Notes: generated from the sequence alone by a model not told the origin. 64,000 nt of DNA from Gilvibacter sediminis (GCF_028561565.1 NZ_JAQQTE010000001.1:1205570-1269569); one strand, 5' to 3'; shown: positions 15,102 through 24,462, counted from the stretch's first letter. Translations and numbers: made by a program.

Positions 15102-17681
15102 TTATTGCACTACTATCTTGGTACTAGCAGTTTGTTGGGCACCCATTACGTTTACAATATATACTCCGTTTGGTAAGTTTAGCTCACCGATTGGAAGTTG
15201 GTTCATACCTACCGTGGCTTGAACTTCGATCTCTAAGATCAGTTGGCCTAGGGTGTTGTAGATATTTACTGTTTGGTCTTCTTTCGCATCAGCGTTCCAG
15301 TATAACTGACTCGCTCCTGTGATTGGGTTTGGACTTGCTTCGATTCCATTTACTTCTGGAAGGTCTGCAGGATCCTCAAGTTCTACAGTTTTGAAGTTCA
15401 ACTTCCCAATTTCAACCTTGAGCTGTCGTAGGGATGCATCAGCCTCAAACGTGAATACTACTTGAGTGGTTAGTGAGAAATCACTCGCGATTCCGCTTGC
15501 ACGACTGAACGACGACAAGCCCAAGGTATATGTTTTATACACTTCCTCCAGTGAGATCTGAGTTCTTGGCTGATCTGCCCAGTCTGTGATGTTAGACTGA
15601 ACCAAAGTGATTTCCATAGTTCCTGTTCCCATAGCCTCGAATTCAAAGGCGTTGAAGTCTGCTAGAGAAACTGGTCTGAAGCGTGGATTGAATGATCTGT
15701 AGATCGCAGTGTAGTTCTCAAAACCAGCTTGTAGTTTCACACCACGCTCCAAGTAAATTCCATTGTCGTAGTCCATGTCTTCTTGGGCAGACACTTCATA
15801 CTCACTGATAGCTAGGGTGCTGTCAGCTTCGTCAATTCCCCATACACCGTCTGAGAAGAACAAGTCGTCTGCAGTAGTACTCTCTGGAGATTCGATGCGG
15901 AATCCTAGGTCATAAAGAGCACCAGTGTTCAGGTTAAGTTCTTGAGCGTATTCTCCGCTAAGTGCAAGGTTTGCACTTACCGTTTGGATCTCTTCAGTCT
16001 CCGAGTAGCGAATACCTCCGTTGATAGTCACTTCTTCAGATCCTGTCTTGTTCACCATGGTTAAGATCAACTCTCCGTTGTTGTATTGTCCTTTGCGAAC
16101 GTATACCTCTGGGGGGTTACTGGTAAAGATGTCACCAATCGGACGTTGTAGCTCTACAAGTCTTAGGAACTCTTCTCCTAATAGGTAGAGGTCATCAATT
16201 TTGTTCGCCCAGATCTGGAACGTGTAGTAGCTGTTTCCTTCACTGTAACGCTCAAGATTCCAGTGGCTCTCTATATCGAACTCAGCATCGTCAATTAGCG
16301 TGGCAGTAATGCTCACTACAAACTCTTGGCTTCCGTCAGGGTTTTTGATCTGAGATACGATATAAGGAGTCTCCTCAATCATGATCGTAGCTACATTCAA
16401 TAGTTCTCCTCCTAGTAGACGGTCACAGATGTATTTAGTGTGCTCGTATACTTGGTTCTCTGTTTTCATTCCGAGTACAGCAGCGATAGGTTCTCCATTT
16501 CTCATGATGTCAATGGCCAGGATGTCTGTTGCATTCGTGATTCCAATTAAGTCTCCGGGGGTAGACTCAATGCTTTCTGTATCTGGTAGGACGTTGATCG
16601 GTAAGAAATCTGCAAGCTCGGGGGTAGTGCTAGCGCTCTTAGACTTTAAGGTCATTCTTGAGTCTAACACGGGCTGTGCAGTAGGATCAAATTTAAATCC
16701 GCTCTTAGATCGGTTATAGTTTCTTTTGCTGATCGCATCACCAAGGCGGTTGTTACTTTCCAATCCACCTTCGCTAGCTCCGGATGTGGCGTCCACAGTT
16801 GGGCAAGCAGCAACTCCGGAGCAGGAAGGATCATCACAATCAACCAAACCATCTCCATCATCATCAATTCCGTTGGTACAATCTTCTTGTGGAACTGGAG
16901 CTGTAGGGCAACGAGCACCATCATTACTTGAACTAGCAGGACCAAAAGCAAATAGATTTGAGTCTATAGTAGAACCTGGTTCAAGATCTTGTACACTTTG
17001 GATCACGTATAGTGTTCCTGTTTGATTAGCCGATACGTAGAAACGACCATCAGCGTCAAAGTATACAGCACCGTAGGTATAACGTAATCCTGAGAGGATT
17101 GGCACTTCACCAATAGCGATAACGTTTCCGTCTGCAGGGTCTACGCGGTATAAGATATTTGAGTTCTTTTCAACCGTATATAACATTCCGTCTACGGCGT
17201 TGAACGCCCAGTCGTGAATGCTTAGGTTGTCATTCATAGTTAGGTTAGGCAATCCAGTTAGGTAGTTTGGGGATTCTGGATTGATGTCTACGCGATAGAT
17301 AGTAGTTCCACCTGGCTTTAGGTAGTAAACTCCATCTGCGCTAACGTCACCGATGTATCTTCCGTTTGTGGGTAGTGTTGGAATTACATATTCGGTTACG
17401 CTAAAGTTCTTTCCGATTCTTACGATCTTACGCTCTGTACTAGAAAGTGAACCCCAGATGAATCCGTCAGTTGGATTGTATCCGGCAGCGTTGATCTTAT
17501 CTGTAGTAATGTCTTCGGCAACTAAAATTGAAGATCCTGAAGCCAAGTTCAATGCATAAACATCATTAAACTGGAACAGGTAGGCATTGTAGTCACAGTT
17601 AAAAGGCTCTTCTTGAGCGTTTAGGGCAGTAGCGCTAAGTAGGCTAATAAGTAGGGCAAATAATTGTAATTTTGTTTTCAT
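15102..17681 (-). CDS. Large secreted protein with T9SS C-terminal sorting domain
   Basis: Protein of 859 residues with a Sec signal peptide (about 1-22, ending LNAQ). Residues about 25-265 look like a DUF6923/propeller-type region with repeated AYN/DGR and GxVxAIG segments. At about 270-292 lies a CTNGIDDDGDGLVDCDDP-type motif, a short acidic calcium-binding-like element common in secreted Bacteroidota proteins. The middle has no domain I can name and is rich in beta-type sequence. The last 80 residues are a type IX (type A) sorting domain: ASPNPITG, VNIYNTLGQ, LPNGVYIVNV, STKIVVQ. It is therefore exported across the outer membrane and anchored or released by the T9SS. It forms its own transcription unit. 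The substrate is unknown. Confidence 0.88.
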   Translation of the reverse strand: MKTKLQLFALLISLLSATALNAQEEPFNCDYNAYLFQFNDVYALNLASGSSILVAEDITTDKINAAGYNPTDGFIWGSLSSTERKIVRIGKNFSVTEYVIPTLPTNGRYIGDVSADGVYYLKPGGTTIYRVDINPESPNYLTGLPNLTMNDNLSIHDWAFNAVDGMLYTVEKNSNILYRVDPADGNVIAIGEVPILSGLRYTYGAVYFDADGRFYVSANQTGTLYVIQSVQDLEPGSTIDSNLFAFGPASSSNDGARCPTAPVPQEDCTNGIDDDGDGLVDCDDPSCSGVAACPTVDATSGASEGGLESNNRLGDAISKRNYNRSKSGFKFDPTAQPVLDSRMTLKSKSASTTPELADFLPINVLPDTESIESTPGDLIGITNATDILAIDIMRNGEPIAAVLGMKTENQVYEHTKYICDRLLGGELLNVATIMIEETPYIVSQIKNPDGSQEFVVSITATLIDDAEFDIESHWNLERYSEGNSYYTFQIWANKIDDLYLLGEEFLRLVELQRPIGDIFTSNPPEVYVRKGQYNNGELILTMVNKTGSEEVTINGGIRYSETEEIQTVSANLALSGEYAQELNLNTGALYDLGFRIESPESTTADDLFFSDGVWGIDEADSTLAISEYEVSAQEDMDYDNGIYLERGVKLQAGFENYTAIYRSFNPRFRPVSLADFNAFEFEAMGTGTMEITLVQSNITDWADQPRTQISLEEVYKTYTLGLSSFSRASGIASDFSLTTQVVFTFEADASLRQLKVEIGKLNFKTVELEDPADLPEVNGIEASPNPITGASQLYWNADAKEDQTVNIYNTLGQLILEIEVQATVGMNQLPIGELNLPNGVYIVNVMGAQQTASTKIVVQ

Positions 17682-17700
17682 GGGTGTTTGTTTATGGTGA

Positions 17701-17708
17701 CAAATCTA
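17701..17708 (-). promoter_or_regulatory. -7 promoter element of the T9SS-secreted protein gene
   Basis: Perfect minus-strand TAnnTTTG (TAGATTTG). Predicted transcription start is near 17696, 15 bases before the ATG at 17681. Confidence 0.6.
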
Positions 17709-17799
17709 GGTTAACCCCCCTGTTTATCAGGCTAAAAAGAGTTAAGTGGTCGATTACTGTAGACGAGTGGTATTTTTCGTACGTTGAATGGTTTTATCG

Positions 17800-17807
17800 T
17801 AACTTTG
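17800..17807 (+). promoter_or_regulatory. -7 promoter element of era
   Basis: Perfect TAnnTTTG (TAACTTTG). Its first base is exactly 12 bases before the A of the era start codon, so the predicted transcript begins at or next to the ATG (leaderless). Confidence 0.55.
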
Positions 17808-17811
17808 TCGC

Positions 17812-18696
17812 ATGGCACATAAAGCAGGTTTTGTCAATATTATAGGGAACCCAAACGTGGGTAAAAGCACCCTAATGAACGCTTTTGTAGGTGAGCGCCT
17901 TTCCATTATCACTTCTAAGGCGCAGACTACACGTCACCGAATTCTAGGTATTGTTAATGGAGAGGACTTTCAAGTTATTTTGAGCGATACTCCGGGCATC
18001 ATCAAACCCGCTTATGAACTGCAGGCGGCTATGATGGATTTTGTGAAATCTGCCTTTGAAGATGCTGATGTTTTGCTCTACTTGGTGGAGTTGGGTGAGA
18101 AGTCCTTAAAGGATGAAGCTTTCTTTAAAAAGATCAACAGCACAGAGATTCCAGTATTGCTCCTTATTAATAAGATCGACACGGGGGACGAAGAAAAACT
18201 CAAGGAAGCCGAAGCGCTTTGGTCAGAACAAGTTCCCAATGCCGAGGTGTTTGCTATTTCTGCTTTAGAGAACTTCGGAGTGGAACAAGTCTTTAAACGC
18301 GTCTTGCAGCTGTTGCCAGAATCTCCACCTTTCTATCCTAAGGATGCCTTGACCGATAAGCCCGAGCGTTTCTTTGTCAATGAATCCATTCGCGAGAAGA
18401 TCTTGTTGCATTACAAAAAGGAGATTCCTTATTCGGTAGAGATCGAGACGGAAGAGTTCTTTGAAGAAGACGATATCATCCGCATGCGTTCTGTGATCAT
18501 GGTGGAGCGCGATTCTCAAAAGGGAATCATTATTGGCCATAAAGGTGCCGCCATTAAACGCGTGGGTATGGAAGCCCGAAAGGACTTGGAGAAGTTCTTC
18601 GGTAAACAAGTCCATTTGGAGTTATATGTCAAGGTCAATAAGAACTGGCGTTCCAGCGAACGTCAATTACGCCGTTTTGGATACAATCAATCCTGA
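17812..18696 (+). CDS. era: GTPase Era
   Basis: Ribosome-maturation GTPase that binds 16S rRNA and helps assemble the 30S subunit. Seen: P-loop GNPNVGKST, switch region with TTRHRILG, DTPGI, LLINKID (NKxD) and SALEN. A C-terminal KH domain follows, with the loop IIIGHKGAAIKRVG. Length (294 residues) is normal. The last 10 bases overlap the convergent membrane-protein gene. Confidence 0.97.
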   Translation: MAHKAGFVNIIGNPNVGKSTLMNAFVGERLSIITSKAQTTRHRILGIVNGEDFQVILSDTPGIIKPAYELQAAMMDFVKSAFEDADVLLYLVELGEKSLKDEAFFKKINSTEIPVLLLINKIDTGDEEKLKEAEALWSEQVPNAEVFAISALENFGVEQVFKRVLQLLPESPPFYPKDALTDKPERFFVNESIREKILLHYKKEIPYSVEIETEEFFEEDDIIRMRSVIMVERDSQKGIIIGHKGAAIKRVGMEARKDLEKFFGKQVHLELYVKVNKNWRSSERQLRRFGYNQS

Positions 18697-19199
18697 TTGA
18701 TCACCTCCCACATAAATTTATGAAGTTCCAGCATCTGGCCGCGGCCAGTGGCTTTTCCCATCCGGCCTATAAAATAGAGGCTAAACCACGCAAGCACCAT
18801 CAAAAGCATTAGTGCAATGGGCAAGGCAATGGATTCGTCTAGGGCGTAGTTGGAATACGCCCAAACTCCACAACTCAAAAAAAGCACAGCCACAATAAAA
18901 TGCAGAAACATAAATAAGGTCCAGACCGTACTTCTGGGGCCAAAGAGCCCGCGAATTTCTGAAGTATTATCATCCAATGGATTAATCACTAAGTCTAATT
19001 GAGGTGACCAATACTGCTGGCGGGCTTTGGGTATTTTAATAAAGACATGTGCGTCCACTTGGGTGGTGATAAAACCAGCAGGGTCACTTGCCGCTTTAAA
19101 AGCTGTGAGTAATTTTTCTGCGGATTGATCCAAGCTCAATTTGAACCGCGGTCGCAATACCATTTCTTGTTTGACTTTCACGTTCGCAAAATCAGCCAA
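18687..19199 (-). CDS. Conserved membrane protein of unknown function
   Basis: Protein of 170 residues: a soluble N-terminal half (about 1-95) without recognised motifs, then two membrane helices (about 96-116 and 124-144), a short loop with GRMGKATGRGQM and a C-terminal amphipathic tail. No signal peptide. Sequence features do not suggest an enzyme. It is convergent with era, overlapping it by 10 bases, and diverges from the acetyltransferase gene on the right. I cannot assign a role. Confidence 0.65.
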   Translation of the reverse strand: MADFANVKVKQEMVLRPRFKLSLDQSAEKLLTAFKAASDPAGFITTQVDAHVFIKIPKARQQYWSPQLDLVINPLDDNTSEIRGLFGPRSTVWTLFMFLHFIVAVLFLSCGVWAYSNYALDESIALPIALMLLMVLAWFSLYFIGRMGKATGRGQMLELHKFMWEVINQD

Positions 19200-19253
19200 T
19201 TAGCTGAGAACAAATATGATATTGCTCAGCTGGGAAGAATCCTCAAAACCCAG

Positions 19254-19261
19254 TATCTTTA
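19254..19261 (+). promoter_or_regulatory. -7 promoter element of the acetyltransferase gene
   Basis: TATCTTTA, one base from TAnnTTTG. Predicted transcription start near 19266 and ATG at 19277. Confidence 0.5.
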
Positions 19262-19276
19262 AACAAACTACAAACC

Positions 19277-19837
19277 ATGACCGAACGCGAAAAGATGTTG
19301 GCGGGCTTAATGTATGACCCTTTAGATCCGCAGTTATTGGAAGAAAGAGAGGCCGCTCGCGTGCTTTTTAAAAAGATCAACGATATGCCCGAGCACCTCA
19401 AGCCAGAGCGCGATAAGCTGTTTTATGAGCTTTTTGGCTCTGCCGGGAAAGGCCTTTGGATAGAGCCACCTTTTTACTGTGATTACGGCAACAATATTCA
19501 TGCGGGAGAGAATGTATTTATGAATTTCGACTGCGTTATTCTAGATGTTTGCGAGGTTCGTTTGGGAGATCGAGTCATGTTTGGTCCTAAGGTGCAACTC
19601 TATACCGCGACCCATCCGCTCAATGCTAAAGCTCGCTCCAGTGGTGAGGAATTGGGCAAACCCATAACCATAGGAAATGATGTGTGGTTAGGCGGAGGAG
19701 CTATTGTTTGCCCCGGTGTTACTATTGGAGATGGCGCGGTGATCGGTGCGGGTGCTGTGGTGACCAAAGACATTCCAGCAAACGTCTTTGCTGGAGGGAA
19801 TCCGGCAAAAGTTATTTCGCCAATTGACAATAAATAG
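19277..19837 (+). CDS. Sugar O-acetyltransferase (maltose/galactoside acetyltransferase family)
   Basis: Left-handed beta-helix acetyltransferase of 186 residues that moves acetyl from acetyl-CoA to a sugar hydroxyl. The N-terminal Maa-type segment ([20 protein letters not shown]) is followed by hexapeptide repeats. It carries the catalytic region [11 protein letters not shown] and the acetyl-CoA-binding end [43 protein letters not shown]. Natural acceptors of these enzymes are mostly unknown. It is a single gene ending in a hairpin whose 3' arm reaches into the der promoter. Confidence 0.92.
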   Translation: MTEREKMLAGLMYDPLDPQLLEEREAARVLFKKINDMPEHLKPERDKLFYELFGSAGKGLWIEPPFYCDYGNNIHAGENVFMNFDCVILDVCEVRLGDRVMFGPKVQLYTATHPLNAKARSSGEELGKPITIGNDVWLGGGAIVCPGVTIGDGAVIGAGAVVTKDIPANVFAGGNPAKVISPIDNK

Positions 19838-19873
19838 ACTTGGGGCACCGTGAAGCCGAAATAAAGTCTATTT
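19832..19873 (+). terminator. Hairpin terminator overlapping the der promoter
   Basis: Arms AAATAGACTT (19832-19841) and AAGTCTATTT (19864-19873), 10 perfect base pairs, with a 22-base loop and a short T-run. The 5' arm overlaps the acetyltransferase stop, and the 3' arm contains the start of the der -7 element. Confidence 0.6.
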
Positions 19874-19876
19874 TTG
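19869..19876 (+). promoter_or_regulatory. -7 promoter element of der
   Basis: Perfect TAnnTTTG (TATTTTTG) with predicted start near 19881. This supports the der start at ATG 19895 rather than an in-frame ATG at 19874, which would lie upstream of the transcript. Confidence 0.6.
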
Positions 19877-19894
19877 CAGCCTAAATCCGTAGCG

Positions 19895-21196
19895 ATGAGT
19901 ATTGTAGCCATAGTTGGACGTCCAAACGTAGGAAAATCAACCTTCTTTAACCGCCTCATTCAGAGACGCGAAGCGATCGTTGATGCTGTTTCTGGGGTGA
20001 CCCGTGACCGCCATTATGGTAAGAGTGACTGGAACGGCAAGGAGTTCTCTTTGATCGATACTGGAGGATACGTCAAAGGAAGTGATGATATTTTTGAAGC
20101 CGAGATTGACAAGCAAGTAGAACTTGCTATTGATGAGGCCGATGTGATCATCTTCATGGTAGACGTGGAAACCGGTGTGACTGGGATGGATGAAGAAGTG
20201 GCTCAATTACTTCGCAAAGCCAAGAAACCGGTCTTTTTAGCCGTAAACAAGGTAGATAACTCCAAGCGTGTTAATGATGCGGTGGAGTTTTATTCCCTCG
20301 GATTTGAAAAATACTACACCATTGCTGCTACTAACGGTAGTGGAACCGGAGAACTTCTAGACGATTTGGTTGAAGCGCTCCCAAATGAAGTAGCCAGTGA
20401 AGAAGACGAACTTCCGCGCTTTGCTGTGGTAGGACGCCCTAATGCAGGGAAATCTTCCTTCATCAATGCTTTGATTGGCGAGGATCGTTATATCGTGACA
20501 GACATTGCAGGAACCACACGTGATGCTATTGATACCAAATACAACCGTTTTGGGTTTGAGTTCAATTTGGTAGATACCGCAGGAATCCGCAGAAAATCTA
20601 AAGTAAAGGAGGATCTGGAATTCTACTCCGTAATGAGATCTGTTCGCGCTTTAGAATATTGTGATGTCGCCTTATTGGTGATCGATGCGACTCGTGGCTT
20701 TGAAGGTCAAGACCAAAACATCTTTTGGTTGGCCCACCGCAATAACAAAGGAGTAGTCATCTTAGTGAATAAGTGGGATTTGGTAGAAAAGGACCATATG
20801 ACCACCAAAAAGTTTGAGCAGTACATCCGCAAACAATGTGAGCCATTCACTGATGTGCCGATTGTTTTTATGTCTGCCCTAACCAAGCAACGTATTTTTA
20901 AAGCAATTGAGACTGCTGTTCAAGTTTACAAGAACCGTTCTCAGCGTATCAAGACCAGTGAGCTCAATGATGTGATGCTACCCATCATCGCTGCAACGCC
21001 TCCACCAGCATACAAAGGAAAATACGTGAAGATCAAATTCTGTACGCAGCTGCCAACGCCGCATCCAACCTTTGCGTTCTTTGCCAACTTGCCCCAATAC
21101 GTCAAGGATCCTTATAAGCGTTTTATTGAAAATAAGCTGAGAGAGGAGTTTGATTACAATGGAGTTCCGTTGACCATTTATATGCGTAAGAAGTAA
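19895..21196 (+). CDS. der: GTPase Der (EngA)
   Basis: Double GTPase acting in 50S ribosomal subunit assembly (433 residues). First G domain: [18 protein letters not shown]. Second: [23 protein letters not shown] and SALT. A C-terminal KH-like domain ends [15 protein letters not shown]. The start is set by the promoter and by the conserved opening [14 protein letters not shown]. Confidence 0.97.
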   Translation: MSIVAIVGRPNVGKSTFFNRLIQRREAIVDAVSGVTRDRHYGKSDWNGKEFSLIDTGGYVKGSDDIFEAEIDKQVELAIDEADVIIFMVDVETGVTGMDEEVAQLLRKAKKPVFLAVNKVDNSKRVNDAVEFYSLGFEKYYTIAATNGSGTGELLDDLVEALPNEVASEEDELPRFAVVGRPNAGKSSFINALIGEDRYIVTDIAGTTRDAIDTKYNRFGFEFNLVDTAGIRRKSKVKEDLEFYSVMRSVRALEYCDVALLVIDATRGFEGQDQNIFWLAHRNNKGVVILVNKWDLVEKDHMTTKKFEQYIRKQCEPFTDVPIVFMSALTKQRIFKAIETAVQVYKNRSQRIKTSELNDVMLPIIAATPPPAYKGKYVKIKFCTQLPTPHPTFAFFANLPQYVKDPYKRFIENKLREEFDYNGVPLTIYMRKK

Positions 21197-21198
21197 GC

Positions 21199-21987
21199 CT
21201 ACCAACTTCCGCTAGCGCCTCCACCTCCAAAAGAGCCCCCTCCAAAAGTTCCTCCACCAAAGCCACCGCCACTGGATCCGTAGCTACCGCTCGAGCGTCC
21301 TTCGCTGGTCAAGACTATGTATTCCAAGAAAGAAGTGGCTGCAGCCCCTCTATTGCTTCCTCCACGGCCGCCGCGATTTTTGTATTGAAAATACTTGAGC
21401 AGTATAAAGATGATAATGAACAGGAGCATGGGTAGGTATTTTGCCCATTCAATATTCAGTCCTTTCCCAGATTCCGTCCCTTCAAACTCGCCTTCAATGG
21501 CTTGGAAGATCGCAGAAACCCCTGCGTCTAATCCTTTGTAATAACTCCCTTTTTTAAACTCCGGGATAATAACCTGGTCAATAATTGTTTTGGTTTCTAA
21601 GTCGGTCATGCGGTATTCAATACCGTAACCCGTTGAAATATCAATTTCCCGATCTCCATCAGAAAGTAAAATAAAGATCCCGTTGTCTTCCCGGTCCTGA
21701 CCAACACCCCAAGCTGTACCCCAACGCGCCCCTAATAAGGAAATGTCATCGCCTTTTAGGCTAGAAACAGTTGCGATTACAATTTGGGTTGAAGTGGTGT
21801 CCGCATAACCTATGAGCCTGCGACTGAGTTCGTTTTCTTGATACTCTGTGAGTACGTCTGCATAGTCGTAAACCCTTTGCGTTCGCATTTTGTCCTTGGA
21901 CGGCGTATCTGGAATTTGAAACTGCGCAAAGAGTGGTGCGCTAAAAAGCAACACTAGGGCAAATGCTATGAGCTGCAATCTATTCAC
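21199..21987 (-). CDS. TPM-domain membrane protein with Gly-rich tail
   Basis: Protein of 262 residues: a Sec signal peptide (about 1-21, ending LFAQ), a TPM domain (about 30-165, with VYDYADVLT and VGQDREDNGIFILLSDGDREIDISTG in the family pattern), one membrane helix (about 188-204), and a Gly/Ser-rich tail ending SFGGGGASGSW. Such YgcG/TPM_phosphatase proteins have a periplasmic or extracellular globular domain. Reported activities are acid phosphatase in plants and photosystem repair; the bacterial function is largely unknown. It is last in an operon with a second TPM gene and lemA, and its start overlaps the upstream TPM gene by 8 bases. Confidence 0.88.
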   Translation of the reverse strand: MNRLQLIAFALVLLFSAPLFAQFQIPDTPSKDKMRTQRVYDYADVLTEYQENELSRRLIGYADTTSTQIVIATVSSLKGDDISLLGARWGTAWGVGQDREDNGIFILLSDGDREIDISTGYGIEYRMTDLETKTIIDQVIIPEFKKGSYYKGLDAGVSAIFQAIEGEFEGTESGKGLNIEWAKYLPMLLFIIIFILLKYFQYKNRGGRGGSNRGAAATSFLEYIVLTSEGRSSGSYGSSGGGFGGGTFGGGSFGGGGASGSW

Positions 21988-22420
21988 CTTTGGAAATTTC
22001 GTTGGAGAGTTCGTTGGTGTCGTTGTCTTGAATCGGGAAGTATTGGGCTAAGGCCTTTCCAGCCTCAGTCACTCCGGCAATAAGACCTTGAGCAAAATGA
22101 CCTTCCTTAAAGTATTTTACGATCTCGTCTTTGGTGGAATCCCAAAAGCCTTGTCCGACACGCTCATTAATTCCGCGATCCCCTAGAATGGTGAAGTTGT
22201 GATCATGGACCGCCACATAAATGAGAACACCATTGGCCAGTGCGGTCTGATCCATTTTTAGATTAAAGAAAACCTCTTTGGCCCGTTCCATTGGGCTTAG
22301 GTCTGTATGGCCTTCTAAATGAACGCGAATTTCTCCAGAAGTGCGTTCTTCTGCAAGATGAATGGCGTCAATGATGGATTGCTCTTCGTCAGCCGTTAAG
22401 AAGGATTCAACCTGCCCCAT
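21980..22420 (-). CDS. TPM-domain protein, soluble
   Basis: TPM-domain protein of 146 residues with no signal peptide or membrane helix. The fold is recognisable from HLAEERTSGEIRVHLEG and YVAVHDHNFTILGDRGIN followed by VGQGFWDSTKDEIVKYF. It appears to be the cytoplasmic or peripheral companion of the membrane-anchored TPM protein that follows, an arrangement common with lemA in Bacteroidota. It begins directly after the lemA stop and overlaps the next gene by 8 bases. Biochemical role unknown. Confidence 0.85.
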   Translation of the reverse strand: MGQVESFLTADEEQSIIDAIHLAEERTSGEIRVHLEGHTDLSPMERAKEVFFNLKMDQTALANGVLIYVAVHDHNFTILGDRGINERVGQGFWDSTKDEIVKYFKEGHFAQGLIAGVTEAGKALAQYFPIQDNDTNELSNEISKGE

Positions 22421-23002
22421 TTAGTCAAAGTCTACTACAGGCGCGGTTTCTGTTCCTTCTGCGGCTTCAAAGTATTCTTTCTTTTCAAAGCCTAAAGCTC
22501 CAGCAATGAGCGAAGTTGGAAAAGATCTGATGGTGGAATTATAAGGATTCACCACCTCATTATAACGCACGCGTTCCACGTTGATACGGTTCTCAGTGCG
22601 CTCCAATTCATTAATGAGTTCCTTGAAGTTCTCGTTAGCTTTGAGGTCTGGATAACGCTCAAAAACTGCGAGCAAACGCGCAAGAGCAGAATTCAAACTT
22701 CCCTGTACCTTTTCAAATTGTTCCAATTGCTCCGGAGTGATATTACTCGGGTCAATGGTAACGGCAGTAGCTTTGCTACGCGCTTCAATAACCTTGGTCA
22801 AAGTCTCTTGTTCAAATTCAGCATAGCCTTTGGCTGTATTGACTATGTTAGGAATCAAGTCAGCCCGCCTTTGATAAGAGCTCTCAACATTAGCCCATTG
22901 GGCGTTGATGTCCTCTTCTGAGCTAACTAGGGAGTTATTGGTAGAAATTCCCCAAAAAGCAACGGCCGCTATAATGATAATTGCGGGTAACCATTTTTTC
23001 AT
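22421..23002 (-). CDS. lemA: LemA family protein
   Basis: Protein of 193 residues with one N-terminal membrane helix (about 4-22) and a long helical bundle, typical of LemA. Conserved features include INAQWANVESSYQRRADLIPNIVNT and YNEVVNPYNSTIRSFPTSLIAGALGF, close to the family signature. LemA proteins are widespread membrane-anchored proteins without known enzymatic activity. Immediate linkage to two TPM genes is a recurring arrangement in the phylum and suggests a common envelope function. Confidence 0.94.
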   Translation of the reverse strand: MKKWLPAIIIIAAVAFWGISTNNSLVSSEEDINAQWANVESSYQRRADLIPNIVNTAKGYAEFEQETLTKVIEARSKATAVTIDPSNITPEQLEQFEKVQGSLNSALARLLAVFERYPDLKANENFKELINELERTENRINVERVRYNEVVNPYNSTIRSFPTSLIAGALGFEKKEYFEAAEGTETAPVVDFD

Positions 23003-23012
23003 AATTGCCAGT

Positions 23013-23342
23013 TTATAGTTGATCTTTTATTTTGAGCAGCTCTGCCTTAATACCTTCTAACTTTCTAATGATCTCAAAGGTGTCAAGCGTTTTCTTCTTG
23101 TTTTCCTTAAGATGGATTTTGGCTCCTTCTAGTGTAAAGCCTCGCTCTTTTACCAGATGATAGATAAGTTCTAGGTTCTTTATATCCTCCGGGGTGAATT
23201 TTCGGTTGCCTTTGGCATTTTTTTTAGGCTTGAGGATATCAAATTCCTTTTCCCAAAAGCGAATCAATGAAGTGTTTACACCAAAAGCCTCAGCCACTTC
23301 TCCTATACCGTAATAGCGTTTTTCGGGTAAACTGATCTGCAT
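23013..23342 (-). CDS. MerR-family transcription regulator
   Basis: DNA-binding protein of 109 residues. A MerR winged-helix (YYGIGEVAEAFGVNTSLIRFWEKEFDILKPKKN, then NRKFTPEDI) is followed by a short coiled coil, with no C-terminal effector domain and no metal-binding Cys. Similar short MerR proteins lie next to M23 peptidase and lemA genes in Bacteroidota. Its start overlaps the end of the M23 peptidase gene by one base, so it is probably translated from the same transcript. Target genes and inducer are unknown. Confidence 0.87.
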   Translation of the reverse strand: MQISLPEKRYYGIGEVAEAFGVNTSLIRFWEKEFDILKPKKNAKGNRKFTPEDIKNLELIYHLVKERGFTLEGAKIHLKENKKKTLDTFEIIRKLEGIKAELLKIKDQL

Positions 23343-24319
23343 TAGTCGAGCGATTCGTTTTCTTGTTGTGAGGCTTTGAGCAGTTCGTTGAACTCTTCTG
23401 CAGTGAGGTTGCCGTAGTAGAAATGAATCGGGTTGATTTTGTCCCCGTCCTTAAAGATCTCATAGTGCAGGTGAGGGGCTTCAGATCGACCTGTACTTCC
23501 CACAAAGCCAATAAGATCTCCGCGTTTTACCTTTTGGCCTTTTTTTACATTGTACTTGTACAAATGCGCATAAAGACTTTCGTAGCCGTAGCCGTGCGAT
23601 ATTCTAATGTGTCTTCCGTAACCAGCAGCAGCGGCATCAGCACGGGTTACTACTCCATCTCCAGAGGCATATACAGGAGTTCCACGGGGGGCGGTGAAAT
23701 CCATGCCGTAATGAAATTTACGTGCCTTGGTAAAAGGGTCGGTTCTATATCCAAAACCAGATGCCATTCTGGTCAGATCCTCATTGCGAACCGGTTGAAT
23801 GGCTGGTATTGCCGCCAGAAGTTTTTCTTTTTCTTCTGCCAAGATCGCTATTTCATCTAAGGATTTAGATTGTACTACGATCTGCTTGGTGATCACATCC
23901 AAGCGTTTTGCTGTAGATATGAGCAGGTTAGAATTGTCAAATCCTTCCCATTCTTTGTATCGATTCACACCACCAAATCCAGCCAAGCGCTGTTCGTCTG
24001 GAATTGGGTTGGCTTCAAAATACACGCGATACAGGTTGTTATCGCGCTCCTGCAATTCGGTCAAGACGGCTTGGGCCTGATCCATCTTTTTGTTCAAAAG
24101 CTCCAAACGAAGTTCTGCATTGGCCAATTCTCTGGCTAGTGCTTTCTCTTTAGGAGTTTCTATATACGGTAAATTGAGGTAAAGCAGAAAGAAGAACAAT
24201 CCACTGAGCAAAATGCCCAAAGCAGACAGGAGGATAAACCCAAAAGTTCTGCCCTTTTTGGGTTCTATTTTTCGATAGGATAAAGTCTCGCTATCGTAGT
24301 AATATTTTACCTTCGACAT
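23342..24319 (-). CDS. M23 family peptidoglycan endopeptidase
   Basis: Inner-membrane anchored zinc peptidase of 325 residues. It has a cytoplasmic N-terminus (MSKVKYYYDSETLSYRKIEPK, typical of the flavobacterial family), one membrane helix (about 25-46) and a coiled coil (about 55-110). A LytM/M23 domain at about 195-300 carries the zinc ligands HYGMD and HLHYE plus YAHLYK. It probably trims peptidoglycan cross-links at growth or division. It heads the MerR-lemA-TPM-TPM operon and diverges from alaS. A -7-like element (CACATTTT, minus strand, 24325-24332) predicts a transcript starting next to the ATG. Confidence 0.92.
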   Translation of the reverse strand: MSKVKYYYDSETLSYRKIEPKKGRTFGFILLSALGILLSGLFFFLLYLNLPYIETPKEKALARELANAELRLELLNKKMDQAQAVLTELQERDNNLYRVYFEANPIPDEQRLAGFGGVNRYKEWEGFDNSNLLISTAKRLDVITKQIVVQSKSLDEIAILAEEKEKLLAAIPAIQPVRNEDLTRMASGFGYRTDPFTKARKFHYGMDFTAPRGTPVYASGDGVVTRADAAAAGYGRHIRISHGYGYESLYAHLYKYNVKKGQKVKRGDLIGFVGSTGRSEAPHLHYEIFKDGDKINPIHFYYGNLTAEEFNELLKASQQENESLD

Positions 24320-24333
24320 AAGTTAAAATGTGC

Positions 24334-24341
24334 TATTTTTG
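24334..24341 (+). promoter_or_regulatory. -7 promoter element of alaS
   Basis: Perfect TAnnTTTG (TATTTTTG), predicted transcription start near 24346. With the preferred alaS start at 24463 this leaves a leader of about 117 bases, long for this window and room for regulation; no clear riboswitch or hairpin was recognised in it. Confidence 0.6.
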
Positions 24342-24462
24342 CCCTTGATTATTGGGGTATTACAAGGCGCTAACGCAGTACAAAGATAAAAATTGTTTGT
24401 GGCCTATCCTAATGCAACGGTTGGCTGAGGTAAGTCCGCCTAACTCATTTAAAATAAACCAG

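Noticed and set aside
24346-24462. Riboswitch or T-box in the alaS leader
   Set aside because: The leader is about 117 bases, but I saw no conserved stem, T-box sequence or terminator; T-boxes are not expected in this phylum.
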